Of a DNA stretch of 64,000 nt, positions 17,520 through 26,882 are shown one piece after another (position 1 is the first letter of the stretch; each line of letters opens with the position of its first letter). The translations under genes were made by a program, and so were the position numbers. The notes below the pieces were generated by a model. The model did not search any database, had not been told where the DNA came from, and was given only the letters and a program-made list of their open reading frames with translations. The stretch spans positions 21,271 to 85,270 of the forward strand of contig NZ_AKFJ01000101.1 of NCBI RefSeq assembly GCF_000272475.1, given 5' to 3'. Source of the DNA: Novosphingobium sp. Rr 2-17 (GTDB lineage Bacteria; Pseudomonadota; Alphaproteobacteria; Sphingomonadales; Sphingomonadaceae).

Positions 17520-20500
17520 TACTTGGTGCTCCCGAGGCTCTGGCGGACGCCGAGCATGCTGCGGAATTCTTTATAGCTGCCGAACGTGCTGTAGTTCGCC
17601 TCGCCACCGATCCGGGTGTTATCCCCGATCTTGTAATACGCCGATCCACCCGCGGACAGTGCGAAGCCGGTCTTGCTCAAGCTGTCGTAGTACGACCGCA
17701 CATCGCTGTTGAGCGCCTTGAGGTTGTCCAGTTCCGCCTGTGCCACCAGGTCAGTGGGGTAGAGCGAGGTCTGCTCTTCCTTGTAGCTTTGGAAACCCGG
17801 AGTGAAGTTGGCGTGGGCTTCCAACTGCTGGTTCTCGTAGTTGTAGTTCACCGGGAAGCCGACCGAGATGAAGCTTTGCGGGCTGAAATAGCCGCCGTGG
17901 CCATAGGTGAAGTAGTTCTGGCTGTTGTCGTAGCTTTGGTAGTTCACATTCAGGCCGGCGGTCACGCTGGAGTGCGTGCCCTTATAGGCGCGCAGATAGC
18001 CGCCCATGTTGGCCTCGTAGCCAGTGTTGTTGCGCACGTTCTCGCCGCGTAGGCGGTAATAGCGGCCTTCTGCGTAAACGCCGGTGCCATCGCGATCGTA
18101 GGACAGACCCAGCCCGCCCGCCGTGCGCATGACTTGCCCCCAGCGCTCGCCCGTCACCGGATCGCGGGTGCCGGCGTAAGAGATCACCGAATCGGTTACC
18201 GGCTTACGCTCGACGAAGGCTGTGACGCGGGTGTTCTCGCCCAGCTTGGGCGATACGGCGGCGCGGCCTGTGAACTTGGTGCTGCCCATGCCGACCGGCG
18301 TCGTTCCAGCTTCCAACTGTACCGTATCGTCCTCGTACCCGGCCGCGAAAGCCACGCCCGAGGCTTGTTGGGTATCGGCGTTGACGAGCGCGCTGGTCTC
18401 TTTGTCGACGATCGCTTGCGCCTCGATCGTGGCATTGCGGCCGAAACGGGCAAGGCCCGAGCCGGTGGGACGGCCGGAATCGGCCACCGTGGCCTCTGCT
18501 TTGGCATAGACCCGTCCGCCGAGCAGGCTCGTCGACATCTTGGCCGACCCCTTGATCTCGTTCAGCTTGCTCAAGCCGGTTTCGCCCGAACGCGACCGAT
18601 AGTCGGTACGCACATCGACGCGCGGGCCTGAATCCTGCGCCAGGGAAGCGATTTCGGTCTGGATCTGGTTCATCACCGGATCGCCGCTATAGACGGTCTG
18701 CTGCGGCGCTGCGCCTGCATCAACGACCGGAGCGTCATAGGTATTCGCGCCTTGCACGCCCGCTGCACTCCAGCCGCCCTGAGCCTGGGAATAGCTTGCT
18801 GCCGACGCCGCTTGGGGAGCGGCATAAGTGCCTTGCGCGTAGTTTGTTTGGCCATAAGTCGGGGTAGCAGAGGTGGGCGGCAAAGCTGGTCCCGAAGCCG
18901 GCTGCGGATAGGCTGCCTGGCCATACGCGGGCTGCGCATAAGCGGGCTGCGCATAAGCGGGCTGGGCATAGGCTGCCGGCGTAGGCAGACGCGAACCGCT
19001 GCCGAGCGCGAACGGGTTGAGCTGGGGAGCTGGTGCTGCCGATGCCTGGTTGCGGAACGGATTGCCGCCGCCCTGTCCCATTGCCGCACCCGGAGCGGCA
19101 AAGCCGGCGAACGGGTTCGCGCCGGCCACTGCCGTGGTTTGGCTGCGGGTGTAGAGCGCTCGCGCATCTTTCAGCAGGCCGATCGCTGCGCGTTCGTTAC
19201 CCCGCGCGCGCTCGACCGAAGCCAGCATCATGCGTACTTGGTAGTCCTGCGGGTACTGGCGGAGCAACTGGCGCTGTGCCTGCTGCGACATTTCGCGATC
19301 GCCCGCGGCTTGTGCAGTGTCCGCGAGGCCAAGCAGCGCGTCCTTGTCACCAGGCCGGCGCTGGAGCACCATCTGGAAGCTCTGCGCCGCCTTTCCGGGC
19401 ATGCCGCCGCTCTGGTACAGTCGGGCAATGCCCATCAGGATTTCGGGGTTGTCCGGCGCAGCGCCATAGGCGGACTGCAGAATGTCGAAACTTTCGGCAT
19501 AGCGGCCCGCCAGACGCGCGTTGTCCGCCTGGCTGACCATCATTCCTGCGTTGATGCGGGCATAGGCGCGCTGACCGTCCGGGCTGTTGCCGGCAAGCTG
19601 GGCGGCGCGCGCGAGCGCCTGCTGGGCAAGGTCGGTGCGGCCAGCGCGGGCCAGCACGCCGATCAGGCCTTCGTAATCCTCGATATTGGTGATCTGCCCA
19701 TCGAGCGCATTCTGCGCGACTTGCGCGGCCCCCGCCTGGTCGCCAAGGTCGAACAATGCGGTAGCGACGCCCGCCTGCTTGCCCGGAGGAACCGCCGCCA
19801 TCGACCCCAACTGACGAAGGGCCGCAATCGCCTGCTGCTGCTGCCCGGTCTTGGCCAGAGCCCGCGCCCGCGTGATCGCGTTATCGGTTTTCACCCCGAT
19901 CGCCAGGTTGCGCATCGGCGCCGTGCGCTGGGTTTCGGGGATCATCGAGATCAGCCGCTCGGCCTCGGCGGGGCGCTTGAGATCGTTGTTGAGCAGCGCG
20001 GCGGCGTAAAGAGACTCCGCGCTACCGTTGTTCGCCAGCGATTGCATCAGCGATTCCGCCTCCGGAACCCGCCCGCGCTTAATCATGAATTCGGCGAATT
20101 CGTAGCGGATCCACGGGTCTTGCGGATCGATGACGATGCCGTTCTGAAATTCCCGCATGGCGCCCATGTCGTCGCCGCGCTCGGCAGCGGCAAGCGCGCG
20201 ACCGCGGGTGGCGCGCAAGGCGAGCCGCTTTTCGTCGGTAGCACCAACTTTTCCGGCTTGCCCCGCCTGGCTGTACAGATCAGCCGCATCGGCGAAACGC
20301 CCCTGCTTTTCGTAAATGTCCGCCAGCAGTTCGAGCGCCGGCGACGTGTCCTTGTAGCCCGAGCGGATCAGCGCTTCGGCCTGGCTTTGGGCGTCGCTCA
20401 CGCGGCCCTGGGCCAGCGCGGTGCGCGCCGCGCCCAGATCGGCGAAGAAGCGGGCGGAAGCGAGACCTTCGGCCCACTGGCTGGCCTTGCCCAGGCGCGA

Positions 20501-21100
20501 GGCCTGCTCGAGATAGTCCGATGCTTGCGCGAAATTGCCTTGGCGCAAACGCACCAGGCCCAACCCACCCAGCGCATCGGGATCGCGGCGATTAACCGTC
20601 AGGGCGCGCTGGAACTGCGCTTCGGCAGACGCGAGATTGCCATCGTCCAGTGCGTCGAAACCCGCCATGCGGGCTTGACCCGCACGGTTGGCAGAGCTGA
20701 CGGGGGGCGGCGCCGATGGCTTGGCCGGGGCGGGACGCTCAACCGCCGCGACTGGCCGCGCAGGTTCGGCCCGAACGCGCTCCGGCACCGGCGCGGGCTT
20801 GGAGCGGGGCGCGGCTGCGGGTTTGGGGGCCGGGGCCGGCGCTGACAGGCTTTTGAGCGAGGGATGGTTGGGATCGATCGCGCGAGCACGGCGAATGGCT
20901 TGTTGAGCCAGATCCTCACGCCCCTTCGAACGCCAATACTTCGCCTGCTGCACCAGAGCCTCGACGCCCGCGCTTTGCGCCCAAACCGGCTGGGGCACAG
21001 CCATCGGCGCGACCGCGACGACCGATGCCGACAGCATCAGCGCCATTCCCGGCTTGGACGCCCGGCGGAAAGGACGCGTCAAATTCTTGGCAGAAGTCAT
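17519..21100 (-). CDS. bcsC: Cellulose synthase exporter BcsC (TPR scaffold plus outer-membrane barrel)
   Basis: I start at MTSAKNLTRPFRRASKPG (1193 residues), whose ATG overlaps the bcsA stop codon. A signal peptide (about 20-50, ending VWAQS) leads to a run of TPR repeats (about 55-660). An Ala/Pro/Gln/Tyr-rich linker carries AYAQP repeats (about 705-780). The last 350 residues are a beta-barrel domain of the BcsC type (RYYRLRGENVRNNTGYEANMG, then GHGGYFSPQ). The TPR part spans the periplasm and the barrel exports the glucan. A proline-rich segment near 75-120 follows the first TPR. All motifs are consistent with an intact exporter. Confidence 0.93.
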   Translation of the reverse strand: MTSAKNLTRPFRRASKPGMALMLSASVVAVAPMAVPQPVWAQSAGVEALVQQAKYWRSKGREDLAQQAIRRARAIDPNHPSLKSLSAPAPAPKPAAAPRSKPAPVPERVRAEPARPVAAVERPAPAKPSAPPPVSSANRAGQARMAGFDALDDGNLASAEAQFQRALTVNRRDPDALGGLGLVRLRQGNFAQASDYLEQASRLGKASQWAEGLASARFFADLGAARTALAQGRVSDAQSQAEALIRSGYKDTSPALELLADIYEKQGRFADAADLYSQAGQAGKVGATDEKRLALRATRGRALAAAERGDDMGAMREFQNGIVIDPQDPWIRYEFAEFMIKRGRVPEAESLMQSLANNGSAESLYAAALLNNDLKRPAEAERLISMIPETQRTAPMRNLAIGVKTDNAITRARALAKTGQQQQAIAALRQLGSMAAVPPGKQAGVATALFDLGDQAGAAQVAQNALDGQITNIEDYEGLIGVLARAGRTDLAQQALARAAQLAGNSPDGQRAYARINAGMMVSQADNARLAGRYAESFDILQSAYGAAPDNPEILMGIARLYQSGGMPGKAAQSFQMVLQRRPGDKDALLGLADTAQAAGDREMSQQAQRQLLRQYPQDYQVRMMLASVERARGNERAAIGLLKDARALYTRSQTTAVAGANPFAGFAAPGAAMGQGGGNPFRNQASAAPAPQLNPFALGSGSRLPTPAAYAQPAYAQPAYAQPAYGQAAYPQPASGPALPPTSATPTYGQTNYAQGTYAAPQAASAASYSQAQGGWSAAGVQGANTYDAPVVDAGAAPQQTVYSGDPVMNQIQTEIASLAQDSGPRVDVRTDYRSRSGETGLSKLNEIKGSAKMSTSLLGGRVYAKAEATVADSGRPTGSGLARFGRNATIEAQAIVDKETSALVNADTQQASGVAFAAGYEDDTVQLEAGTTPVGMGSTKFTGRAAVSPKLGENTRVTAFVERKPVTDSVISYAGTRDPVTGERWGQVMRTAGGLGLSYDRDGTGVYAEGRYYRLRGENVRNNTGYEANMGGYLRAYKGTHSSVTAGLNVNYQSYDNSQNYFTYGHGGYFSPQSFISVGFPVNYNYENQQLEAHANFTPGFQSYKEEQTSLYPTDLVAQAELDNLKALNSDVRSYYDSLSKTGFALSAGGSAYYKIGDNTRIGGEANYSTFGSYKEFRSMLGVRQSLGSTK
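18929..18973. repeat. Tandem 15-bp repeats encoding AYAQP in the bcsC linker
   Basis: Two identical copies of GGGCTGCGCATAAGC (18929-18943 and 18944-18958) are followed by a third, degenerate copy, with further degenerate copies to the left. On the coding strand they encode the linker between TPR scaffold and barrel. The copy number is likely to vary between strains by slippage. Confidence 0.75.
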
Positions 21101-24100
21101 GAATGGTCGTCCTGACGGCCGAGACGGCGCTGGGCCTGACGGCGGAAGTAGAGATAGGCGGGTCCGGCAAGGATCGTCGCGAGGAAGAGCGTGAACAGTC
21201 CCAGCATCCAGGGGCGCTGGCTGGTCCAATAGGCCAGCTTCATCCAGATCGGCAGCGAGCCGACCCAATAGCGATCGCCGATCGCGAAGCTGGTCATGCC
21301 GTCGCCGCGCGTTACGGCCAGATCGCCCTGGATCGCGGCGTTGATCTTGGCGTCTGACATGCCCTCGACCAGCGCGGGGAGCGCAGCGCCGTCGTCGGAG
21401 ATCAGCGCCACCACGGTGCGATCGGCGGTGTAGGGAGAGCGGAAGCTGACGATGCCCGAAAACCCGCGCGAGTCATAGACGACCGGCGCGGCCATCGCAG
21501 GATCGTCACGCCCCGAGCCGCCGAACAAGGCGGTCACGTTCTGCAGCGGCGAACGTTCGGTCACCCGCAGGCGGCCATTCTGGAAATGAACCGGCGCATT
21601 CTCGAACAAGCCATCTGCGCCGGCGAGACTGACGTTGCCGATCACCAGGATGTCCTGATAGGCAAGCTGGTCTGCATCGATCGCCGAGGTCACCGTCAGT
21701 CCCGTGACCGGAACCCCGGTAGAATCTCCGAAGCGGCCCATCAGTTGGAGGAACGCCTCGATCGAGGGCAGCGAAGGGTTGTCGGCCATGACCACGGTGG
21801 TTTCCGCCAGGTCCGGTGCGGCGGTGAAGGGGAAGCCGGCGCCGGCAAAGGTGGCAAGGTCCGGCATCAGGATCGCGTGGTAGGCGCTGGTCAGGTCGAT
21901 CGTGCTGGTGGGATCGACGGAGACGCGCACATTGTCCGGCAAAGTGCCGGTGCATTTCTTCTTGTCGGCGATGATGAGGTTGTAATCGAAGGTCAGCTCG
22001 TTCTGGCCGAACAAGTTGTAGCGCGGCAGGACGACGCTGGCGGTGGAATCCTGGCTCTTGGCACCCGAGTTGCCGAACAGTTCGCTCCACCAACTTGCGC
22101 CCAGCGGCAAGGTCTTGAGGTATTGCCCGTTGATCGACACGTCCAGGCGCGAGGCGCGCTTATCCAGCCACTGCGCCACCGGATAACGGTAGCCAAGGTT
22201 CAGCTTGCCGCCGTCGCGCGGCCAGAAGAACAAGTCCGGCGAAACGCGGAAGCGCGTTGTCAGCGGGCCGGGCGGGATGCCCATGCCCAGTAGTTCGTAC
22301 CCTTGCGCGATCGAGCCGAGCTGCACTTCCTTGTCGGTCGAAATCCAGCGCAGCGCGCCGTAACGCGCCCAGGTGGGAATGCGCACGCCGTCGAAAGACA
22401 TGCGCTGTCCGCCGAACACGCCGCGGCCCAGCGCGATCGCGGCGGCGGCAGTGCGCAAATCATCGTCGTTACGGCCCATGATGACCAGCAGCGTGCCTGC
22501 CGGATCGACCGGGTTGGTGACGGCAGCGGCGGTAGGGCCCGAGGCGGGCGCGATGTTCAGGCCCGGGATCGACTGGCCAGACTTGAGGAAGACGATGGCA
22601 TTGCCGCGCGGCAGCGAGCCGATGACCGGCTTGAACGAGAACCCGCGATAGCTGGACAGCGCGCCCAGCCACGAAGCCGTCGAGGCTGCCGCTTCCAGTT
22701 CACCGGGATGAGGTTGGCCGGCAAAGACGAAGGGGATCTGCAGCTTGAGGTTCTGACCCTTGTCGAAGAACGGCAGCGGCAGCCGCGACAAATCCGGCTT
22801 GAACGGAAGCGGTTGATAATTGAAATCCACCCATGAGCGGGTGTTGCTGACATTGGCCCATAGCGAGGAATGGAACGGATCTTCGCAATCGCGGGCGTAG
22901 TGGCCGATCAAACGCAGGTTGATCTGGTTGTCGCCCGGCAGGAACAACGCCGGATTTACGGGAATATCCAGGACCTGGCCGGAAGAGTTGGCGCGGGTCA
23001 ACGGCATCGTCTGGACCACTTCGCCGTTGACGATCACCACCAGTTGGCTGAGATCATCCAGCATCGCAGGCGACCACGCCATCTGCACATGCAGCACGGC
23101 GCCAGTCACGACGCGGTCCTGCCGCATGCCGAACGGGATGCCGATCTCGCCTTTGGTGCCTTGCAGACGGATCGGGCGCGAAATGCGCAGATCCTTGAAC
23201 GTGAGCCGCTCGGACGTGGCACTACCCGTCGTGGGCGCGCTGTCGGCGTCGGCGCCCGTTGCTGATCGGGTCGCCGATGTCACGGGCGCTGCATGGACTT
23301 GCGAAGTGCCGATCACCAATCCGGCCACGCCCAAAACCAGGACGGCCATGATCGCGGCAGCGCGGGCAACGGGAACGAACGCTTTGGCCTCAGCAGCCTT
23401 ATGCGCCTTGTGCTCGGCTTCGCTTTCCTTGCGATGCGCTGCTGCGGAAGCCGATTCCACGCGCTGGATGACCCGGCGCTCTGCGACATTGAGCCGCAGC
23501 ATCCGCTTGAGCGTCACCATGTCCACCTTGATGATATCGATGAGCGAGCGCAGGCCGCTGACGGGGGCGTAAGCGGCGGAGGCCTGCCAGGCGTCGGCCC
23601 GTCCCATCACCGCGCGCACCAGATGGCGGCCCGCGAGCTGATCGAGCTGTTCGAAGCGAACGTAGGCATTGGTTTCGTTCACGCGCACGGTCTCGACCGG
23701 GATCGACAAGACTTCGTCGCCCATAGCCATCGTGATGTGGCTGACGGTCCGGTCGCGCGTCGGCATGTCCGAAGGCAGCGCCAGCGCTGCGCCACCCATC
23801 GAAATATCGATCGTGCGCGCCGGCACGGTGTGGCCCGATGCGAGGTAAGCCGTAACCGGTAAGCTAACGGGAACGCGGATGTGCTGGCGTGCCTGGCGCG
23901 TTTCACGAGCGACGGAAACCGCCGCCAGCAAGATGATGAGGCTGAACGATGCCCATGCCACGTTCAACACAAGCGTATCGGTCTGGACGTTGAACATATA
24001 GGGGAAGAACATCCATTTCACCACCGCCATGGAGATACCGATGACGATGAGTGCGATGCAGATCAAGTGTGGCTTGACAATTCCCCAGTCAAAATACGTT

Positions 24101-25566
24101 TTGTCGAGCAATTCGCCCTTGTCCGTGACGTTGAACTTGCCCTTACGCGGCTGAAACCAGGTCGCGACCGTCGGTTTCACCAGATGGAACGCCAGGATCG
24201 TCTCGTAGACCTCACCCCAGAAAGGACGACGATCGCCGCCCTGGGTGCGCTCGTTAGCTACCGACGAGCAGAACAAGTGCGGCATGGCGTACGAGAAGAT
24301 CAGTCCGGCTGAGGCCTGGATGATGTTCTGGCCGAAGATCAGATAGGCCAGCGGGCTGGTAAGAAAGACGATGCGGGGCAGCGGATACTGGAAGTGCAGC
24401 ATCGCGTTGAGGTAGCACAAGCGTTGCTGCCACTTCAGGCCCCGGCCTAGCAGCGGATTGTCGATGCGCATGATCTGGGTCATGCCGCGCGCCCAGCGGA
24501 TGCGCTGGCCGACGTGGAGGACAAGGCGTTCGGTGGCAAGACCGGCCGACAAGCGCGCGCTGATGTAGGCGGTATTCCACCCCATCCGCTGCAGCTTGAG
24601 CGCGGTATGCGCGTCCTCGGTCACGGTTTCGCCGGCAAAGCCGTTGGTTTGCTGCAGCGCTTCGCGGCGGATAATCGCGCACGAACCGCAAAAGAAGGTC
24701 GCGTTCCACAAGTCGTTGCCGCCCTGGACGGCGCCGTAGAACAGATCGCCCTCACCTGGCATGTCACCCATGGTCGAGGCCAGGTTGCGCTGAACCGGAT
24801 CGGGCGAATACATGTGGTGCGGGGTCTGGATCAGGGCGAGGCGCTGATCCTGCTGGAACCAGCCGATGGTCAGTTGCAGAAAAGCGCGGGTCGGAACGTG
24901 ATCGCAGTCGAAGATCGCGATCAGCTCGCCGTCGGTCTTTTTCATCGCTGCGTTGAGGTTGCCCGCCTTAGCGTGCAGGTTGTTGTCGCGAGTGATGTAA
25001 CCGCAGCCCGCTTCCTTGGCAAACGCGCGAAATTCGGGGCGCTTGCCGTCGTCGAGGATGAAGACCCGGTAGCGATCGATCGGGTAATCGAGGTCTTGTG
25101 CAGCGAACACCGTGTTACGCACGATGTCGAGGCTCTCGTTGTAGGTCGGGATATAGATATCGACCACGGGCCAAGTGCCCGGCTCGCCGGTAGGCTCGAT
25201 CACTTGGCGATCCAGCGGATAGCTCGTCTGCAAGAATCCCAGCAAAAGGATGGCCCAGGCGTACAACTCTGCCAGGTAAAGCCCGGTGCCGAACACGAAT
25301 TCGGGCAGCGTGCCGAAGGCGAGCGTCTGCGTCGTGCGCCAGAAGATGTAGCGCGTAGACACCAGGACTGCGAGGATGCCGAGCGCGAGCGCGCCTTGCT
25401 TGCCCTTCCAGCGCTTGAGGACGAGCGCGCCGAGCATCGTGACGCCGGCGCAGGTCCACTGCGACACACCGTCCAGTGGCACGCCGATCGCCAGCGCGGC
25501 GATCAGCACGATCGGCACCAGCGCGGCGTAGCGCACCAGTCGGTTGGAGGGCAGGTTCAAGATCAT
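21097..25566 (-). CDS. bcsA: Cellulose synthase BcsA-BcsB fusion
   Basis: A 1489-residue fusion like the AcsAB protein of Komagataeibacter. The BcsA part has N-terminal membrane helices and a GT2 domain with DDG (172-174), DCD (220-222), TED (316-318) and the acceptor-site motif QRIRW (354-358). More membrane helices and a C-terminal PilZ domain (about 565-660) follow; the PilZ domain keeps both c-di-GMP motifs, RQHIR and DISMGG. A helix near 735-755 (AAIMAVLVLGVAGLVIG) then leads into the periplasmic BcsB part with its carbohydrate-binding and flavodoxin-like domains and a C-terminal anchor (GLFTLFLATILAGPAYLYF). It polymerises UDP-glucose into beta-1,4-glucan, activated by c-di-GMP. The ends overlap bcsQ and bcsC by ATGA. 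Confidence 0.96.
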   Translation of the reverse strand: MILNLPSNRLVRYAALVPIVLIAALAIGVPLDGVSQWTCAGVTMLGALVLKRWKGKQGALALGILAVLVSTRYIFWRTTQTLAFGTLPEFVFGTGLYLAELYAWAILLLGFLQTSYPLDRQVIEPTGEPGTWPVVDIYIPTYNESLDIVRNTVFAAQDLDYPIDRYRVFILDDGKRPEFRAFAKEAGCGYITRDNNLHAKAGNLNAAMKKTDGELIAIFDCDHVPTRAFLQLTIGWFQQDQRLALIQTPHHMYSPDPVQRNLASTMGDMPGEGDLFYGAVQGGNDLWNATFFCGSCAIIRREALQQTNGFAGETVTEDAHTALKLQRMGWNTAYISARLSAGLATERLVLHVGQRIRWARGMTQIMRIDNPLLGRGLKWQQRLCYLNAMLHFQYPLPRIVFLTSPLAYLIFGQNIIQASAGLIFSYAMPHLFCSSVANERTQGGDRRPFWGEVYETILAFHLVKPTVATWFQPRKGKFNVTDKGELLDKTYFDWGIVKPHLICIALIVIGISMAVVKWMFFPYMFNVQTDTLVLNVAWASFSLIILLAAVSVARETRQARQHIRVPVSLPVTAYLASGHTVPARTIDISMGGAALALPSDMPTRDRTVSHITMAMGDEVLSIPVETVRVNETNAYVRFEQLDQLAGRHLVRAVMGRADAWQASAAYAPVSGLRSLIDIIKVDMVTLKRMLRLNVAERRVIQRVESASAAAHRKESEAEHKAHKAAEAKAFVPVARAAAIMAVLVLGVAGLVIGTSQVHAAPVTSATRSATGADADSAPTTGSATSERLTFKDLRISRPIRLQGTKGEIGIPFGMRQDRVVTGAVLHVQMAWSPAMLDDLSQLVVIVNGEVVQTMPLTRANSSGQVLDIPVNPALFLPGDNQINLRLIGHYARDCEDPFHSSLWANVSNTRSWVDFNYQPLPFKPDLSRLPLPFFDKGQNLKLQIPFVFAGQPHPGELEAAASTASWLGALSSYRGFSFKPVIGSLPRGNAIVFLKSGQSIPGLNIAPASGPTAAAVTNPVDPAGTLLVIMGRNDDDLRTAAAAIALGRGVFGGQRMSFDGVRIPTWARYGALRWISTDKEVQLGSIAQGYELLGMGIPPGPLTTRFRVSPDLFFWPRDGGKLNLGYRYPVAQWLDKRASRLDVSINGQYLKTLPLGASWWSELFGNSGAKSQDSTASVVLPRYNLFGQNELTFDYNLIIADKKKCTGTLPDNVRVSVDPTSTIDLTSAYHAILMPDLATFAGAGFPFTAAPDLAETTVVMADNPSLPSIEAFLQLMGRFGDSTGVPVTGLTVTSAIDADQLAYQDILVIGNVSLAGADGLFENAPVHFQNGRLRVTERSPLQNVTALFGGSGRDDPAMAAPVVYDSRGFSGIVSFRSPYTADRTVVALISDDGAALPALVEGMSDAKINAAIQGDLAVTRGDGMTSFAIGDRYWVGSLPIWMKLAYWTSQRPWMLGLFTLFLATILAGPAYLYFRRQAQRRLGRQDDHS

Positions 25567-26315
25567 GCCGCGCGGCTCGCGGTGCTGTCAGCCTGCGATT
25601 CGCGTGCCACCCAGGGCCGGCCGGGATTTTCGAGCGCGGGGACCATCGCCGCACCCACGGCACGGATGTCGGCCAGCGCTGCGCTGGACGGTGCATACTT
25701 GGACAAGGGCTGGAGCGAGGCGATCGCTTCGGGCACCGCTTCGTCGAGCCGGACCCGGCCCAACAGGCGCGGGCCGACCAGCTCGCGCAGGAACGCGGCG
25801 CTGTGACGCGACAAGCGGCGCGTCTCATCGAGCCCGTTGATCACGAACGAGGTCCGTGCGATGTTTTCGAAGCTCGCCTCGTCCAGCGCTTGCGGCATCA
25901 TCGCGAGGCTATCGGGCGCGGCATTGAGCACGCACAGGTGACCGCTCGAATGCGGGATCAGGGCCTGCGCTAGGGCGATATTTCCCGCCGGCACATCTAT
26001 CACCATGACCCGGTCGTGGCCGGTTTCGAAATAGCCCATATCGCGCAAGGCCGGCACGAAGTCCGGGTCGTCCGATGCCCGCAAGTGGCTGCGCAAGTCG
26101 ATCCCCGCAGCGACAACCGCATCTTCGGCAGGCGCAAAGATCGAAGGCAGGGTCAGCGCCGGCGGCAACCCGAAGTGGAGCGGCAAGGTATCGCGGTGCG
26201 CCACGGTCAGCACCGTGACCTCAGCGCCGGCTTCGGACAAGCTCATGGCCAGGTGCGCGGCGACGAAGGTGACGCCGGCACCGCCCTTGACGGAATGACA
26301 GACGATGACAGCCAT
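25563..26315 (-). CDS. bcsQ: Cellulose biosynthesis ParA/MinD-like protein BcsQ
   Basis: I start at MAVIVCHSVKGGAGVTF (250 residues), sharing one base with the preceding stop codon; the longer frame overlaps the upstream gene. The fold is MinD/ParA-like, and a switch-II-like DVPAGN segment follows later. The P-loop KGGAGVTF keeps the signature lysine of deviant Walker A motifs but has Val where ParA has the second lysine (GKT). Enterobacterial BcsQ shows a similar loss (GVGTT). BcsQ helps localise or assemble the synthase complex at the inner membrane. The stop codon overlaps the bcsA start (ATGA). Confidence 0.85.
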   Translation of the reverse strand: MAVIVCHSVKGGAGVTFVAAHLAMSLSEAGAEVTVLTVAHRDTLPLHFGLPPALTLPSIFAPAEDAVVAAGIDLRSHLRASDDPDFVPALRDMGYFETGHDRVMVIDVPAGNIALAQALIPHSSGHLCVLNAAPDSLAMMPQALDEASFENIARTSFVINGLDETRRLSRHSAAFLRELVGPRLLGRVRLDEAVPEAIASLQPLSKYAPSSAALADIRAVGAAMVPALENPGRPWVARESQADSTASRAA

Positions 26316-26665
26316 CAGATTTCCCCCCGCGAGCCGAGATCGGACAAGTGCCGCAACATGGCCCGAACATCCTGCGGCTGGCCGCGACGCTCGAACACGG
26401 CATCGGCGACTGGCGCGCTGCCGTAACGACCGAACAAACTGCTGAGCGGCTCGGACAGTGGGACGGTCTGGGCGGTTGCGCTGGGAACAGGTTCGGGAGC
26501 GCTCATCGCGCCTTCCGCCTGGTCGATCGCCTGCAAGCGCGGATCGCGCAGCAGCGCCTCCAGGAGGGGCCACAGCTCAAGCTCGGTAAAACGATCTTCG
26601 AATTCCTTGTAGGCGAAATCGTTTCTACCCAGCCGGTCGAGCAGATTTTTGGCGTCGATACGCAT
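26315..26665 (-). CDS. BcsR-like cellulose biosynthesis protein
   Basis: I start at MRIDAKNLLDRLGRNDFAYKEF (116 residues), which has a GGGGG ribosome site 6 bp upstream. Residues 5-45 resemble BcsR of E. coli, including the WPLL motif (ELWPLLEALL against RWPLLAEF). The Pro/Ser-rich middle and the tail (LSSLFGRYGSAP, then a final helix) are an extension not found in the 62-residue E. coli protein. BcsR forms a complex with BcsQ that supports synthase assembly, and the one-base overlap with bcsQ fits this. It is the first gene of the operon. Confidence 0.65.
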   Translation of the reverse strand: MRIDAKNLLDRLGRNDFAYKEFEDRFTELELWPLLEALLRDPRLQAIDQAEGAMSAPEPVPSATAQTVPLSEPLSSLFGRYGSAPVADAVFERRGQPQDVRAMLRHLSDLGSRGEI

Positions 26666-26882
26666 ATAAACCCCCGTGATTACTCGTAAAGGAATCACCT
26701 AAATTGGTTAATATACCGTATCGGTAGTTGTGTCGGGGCTGCGGCATAAACCCTAGAAACACGAAATTGCGTGTGTTTCGAAGGCTTCCCTAGCCCCAGC
26801 GTAGACCCGGATAGGTCCCGCGGTCGTTTTGTGTGTTTACTATCACACTTAAATCCTTCGGAGTCGTTGCCGCGTAGAGGGA
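26666..26882 (-). promoter_or_regulatory. Upstream region of the bcs operon with three inverted repeats
   Basis: Three inverted repeats lie here: GTGATT/AATCAC (26676-26698) just before the first gene, TACCG-N3-CGGTA (26714-26726), and CACGAAATTGCGTG (26760-26773, symmetric at 12 of 14 positions). A -10-like TATATT on the minus strand overlaps 26710-26715. The region also carries the 3' flank of the LD-carboxypeptidase gene, which is read on the same strand toward the operon. These are candidate operators only. Confidence 0.35.

Noticed and set aside
18929..18973. Short tandem repeats considered as a CRISPR array
   Set aside because: Units are head-to-tail without spacers and encode a protein linker in bcsC.
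18752..20845. A 697-codon frame on the plus strand opposite bcsC
   Set aside because: Composition is typical of an antisense shadow, with no motif, while bcsC on the other strand has a signal, TPRs and a barrel.
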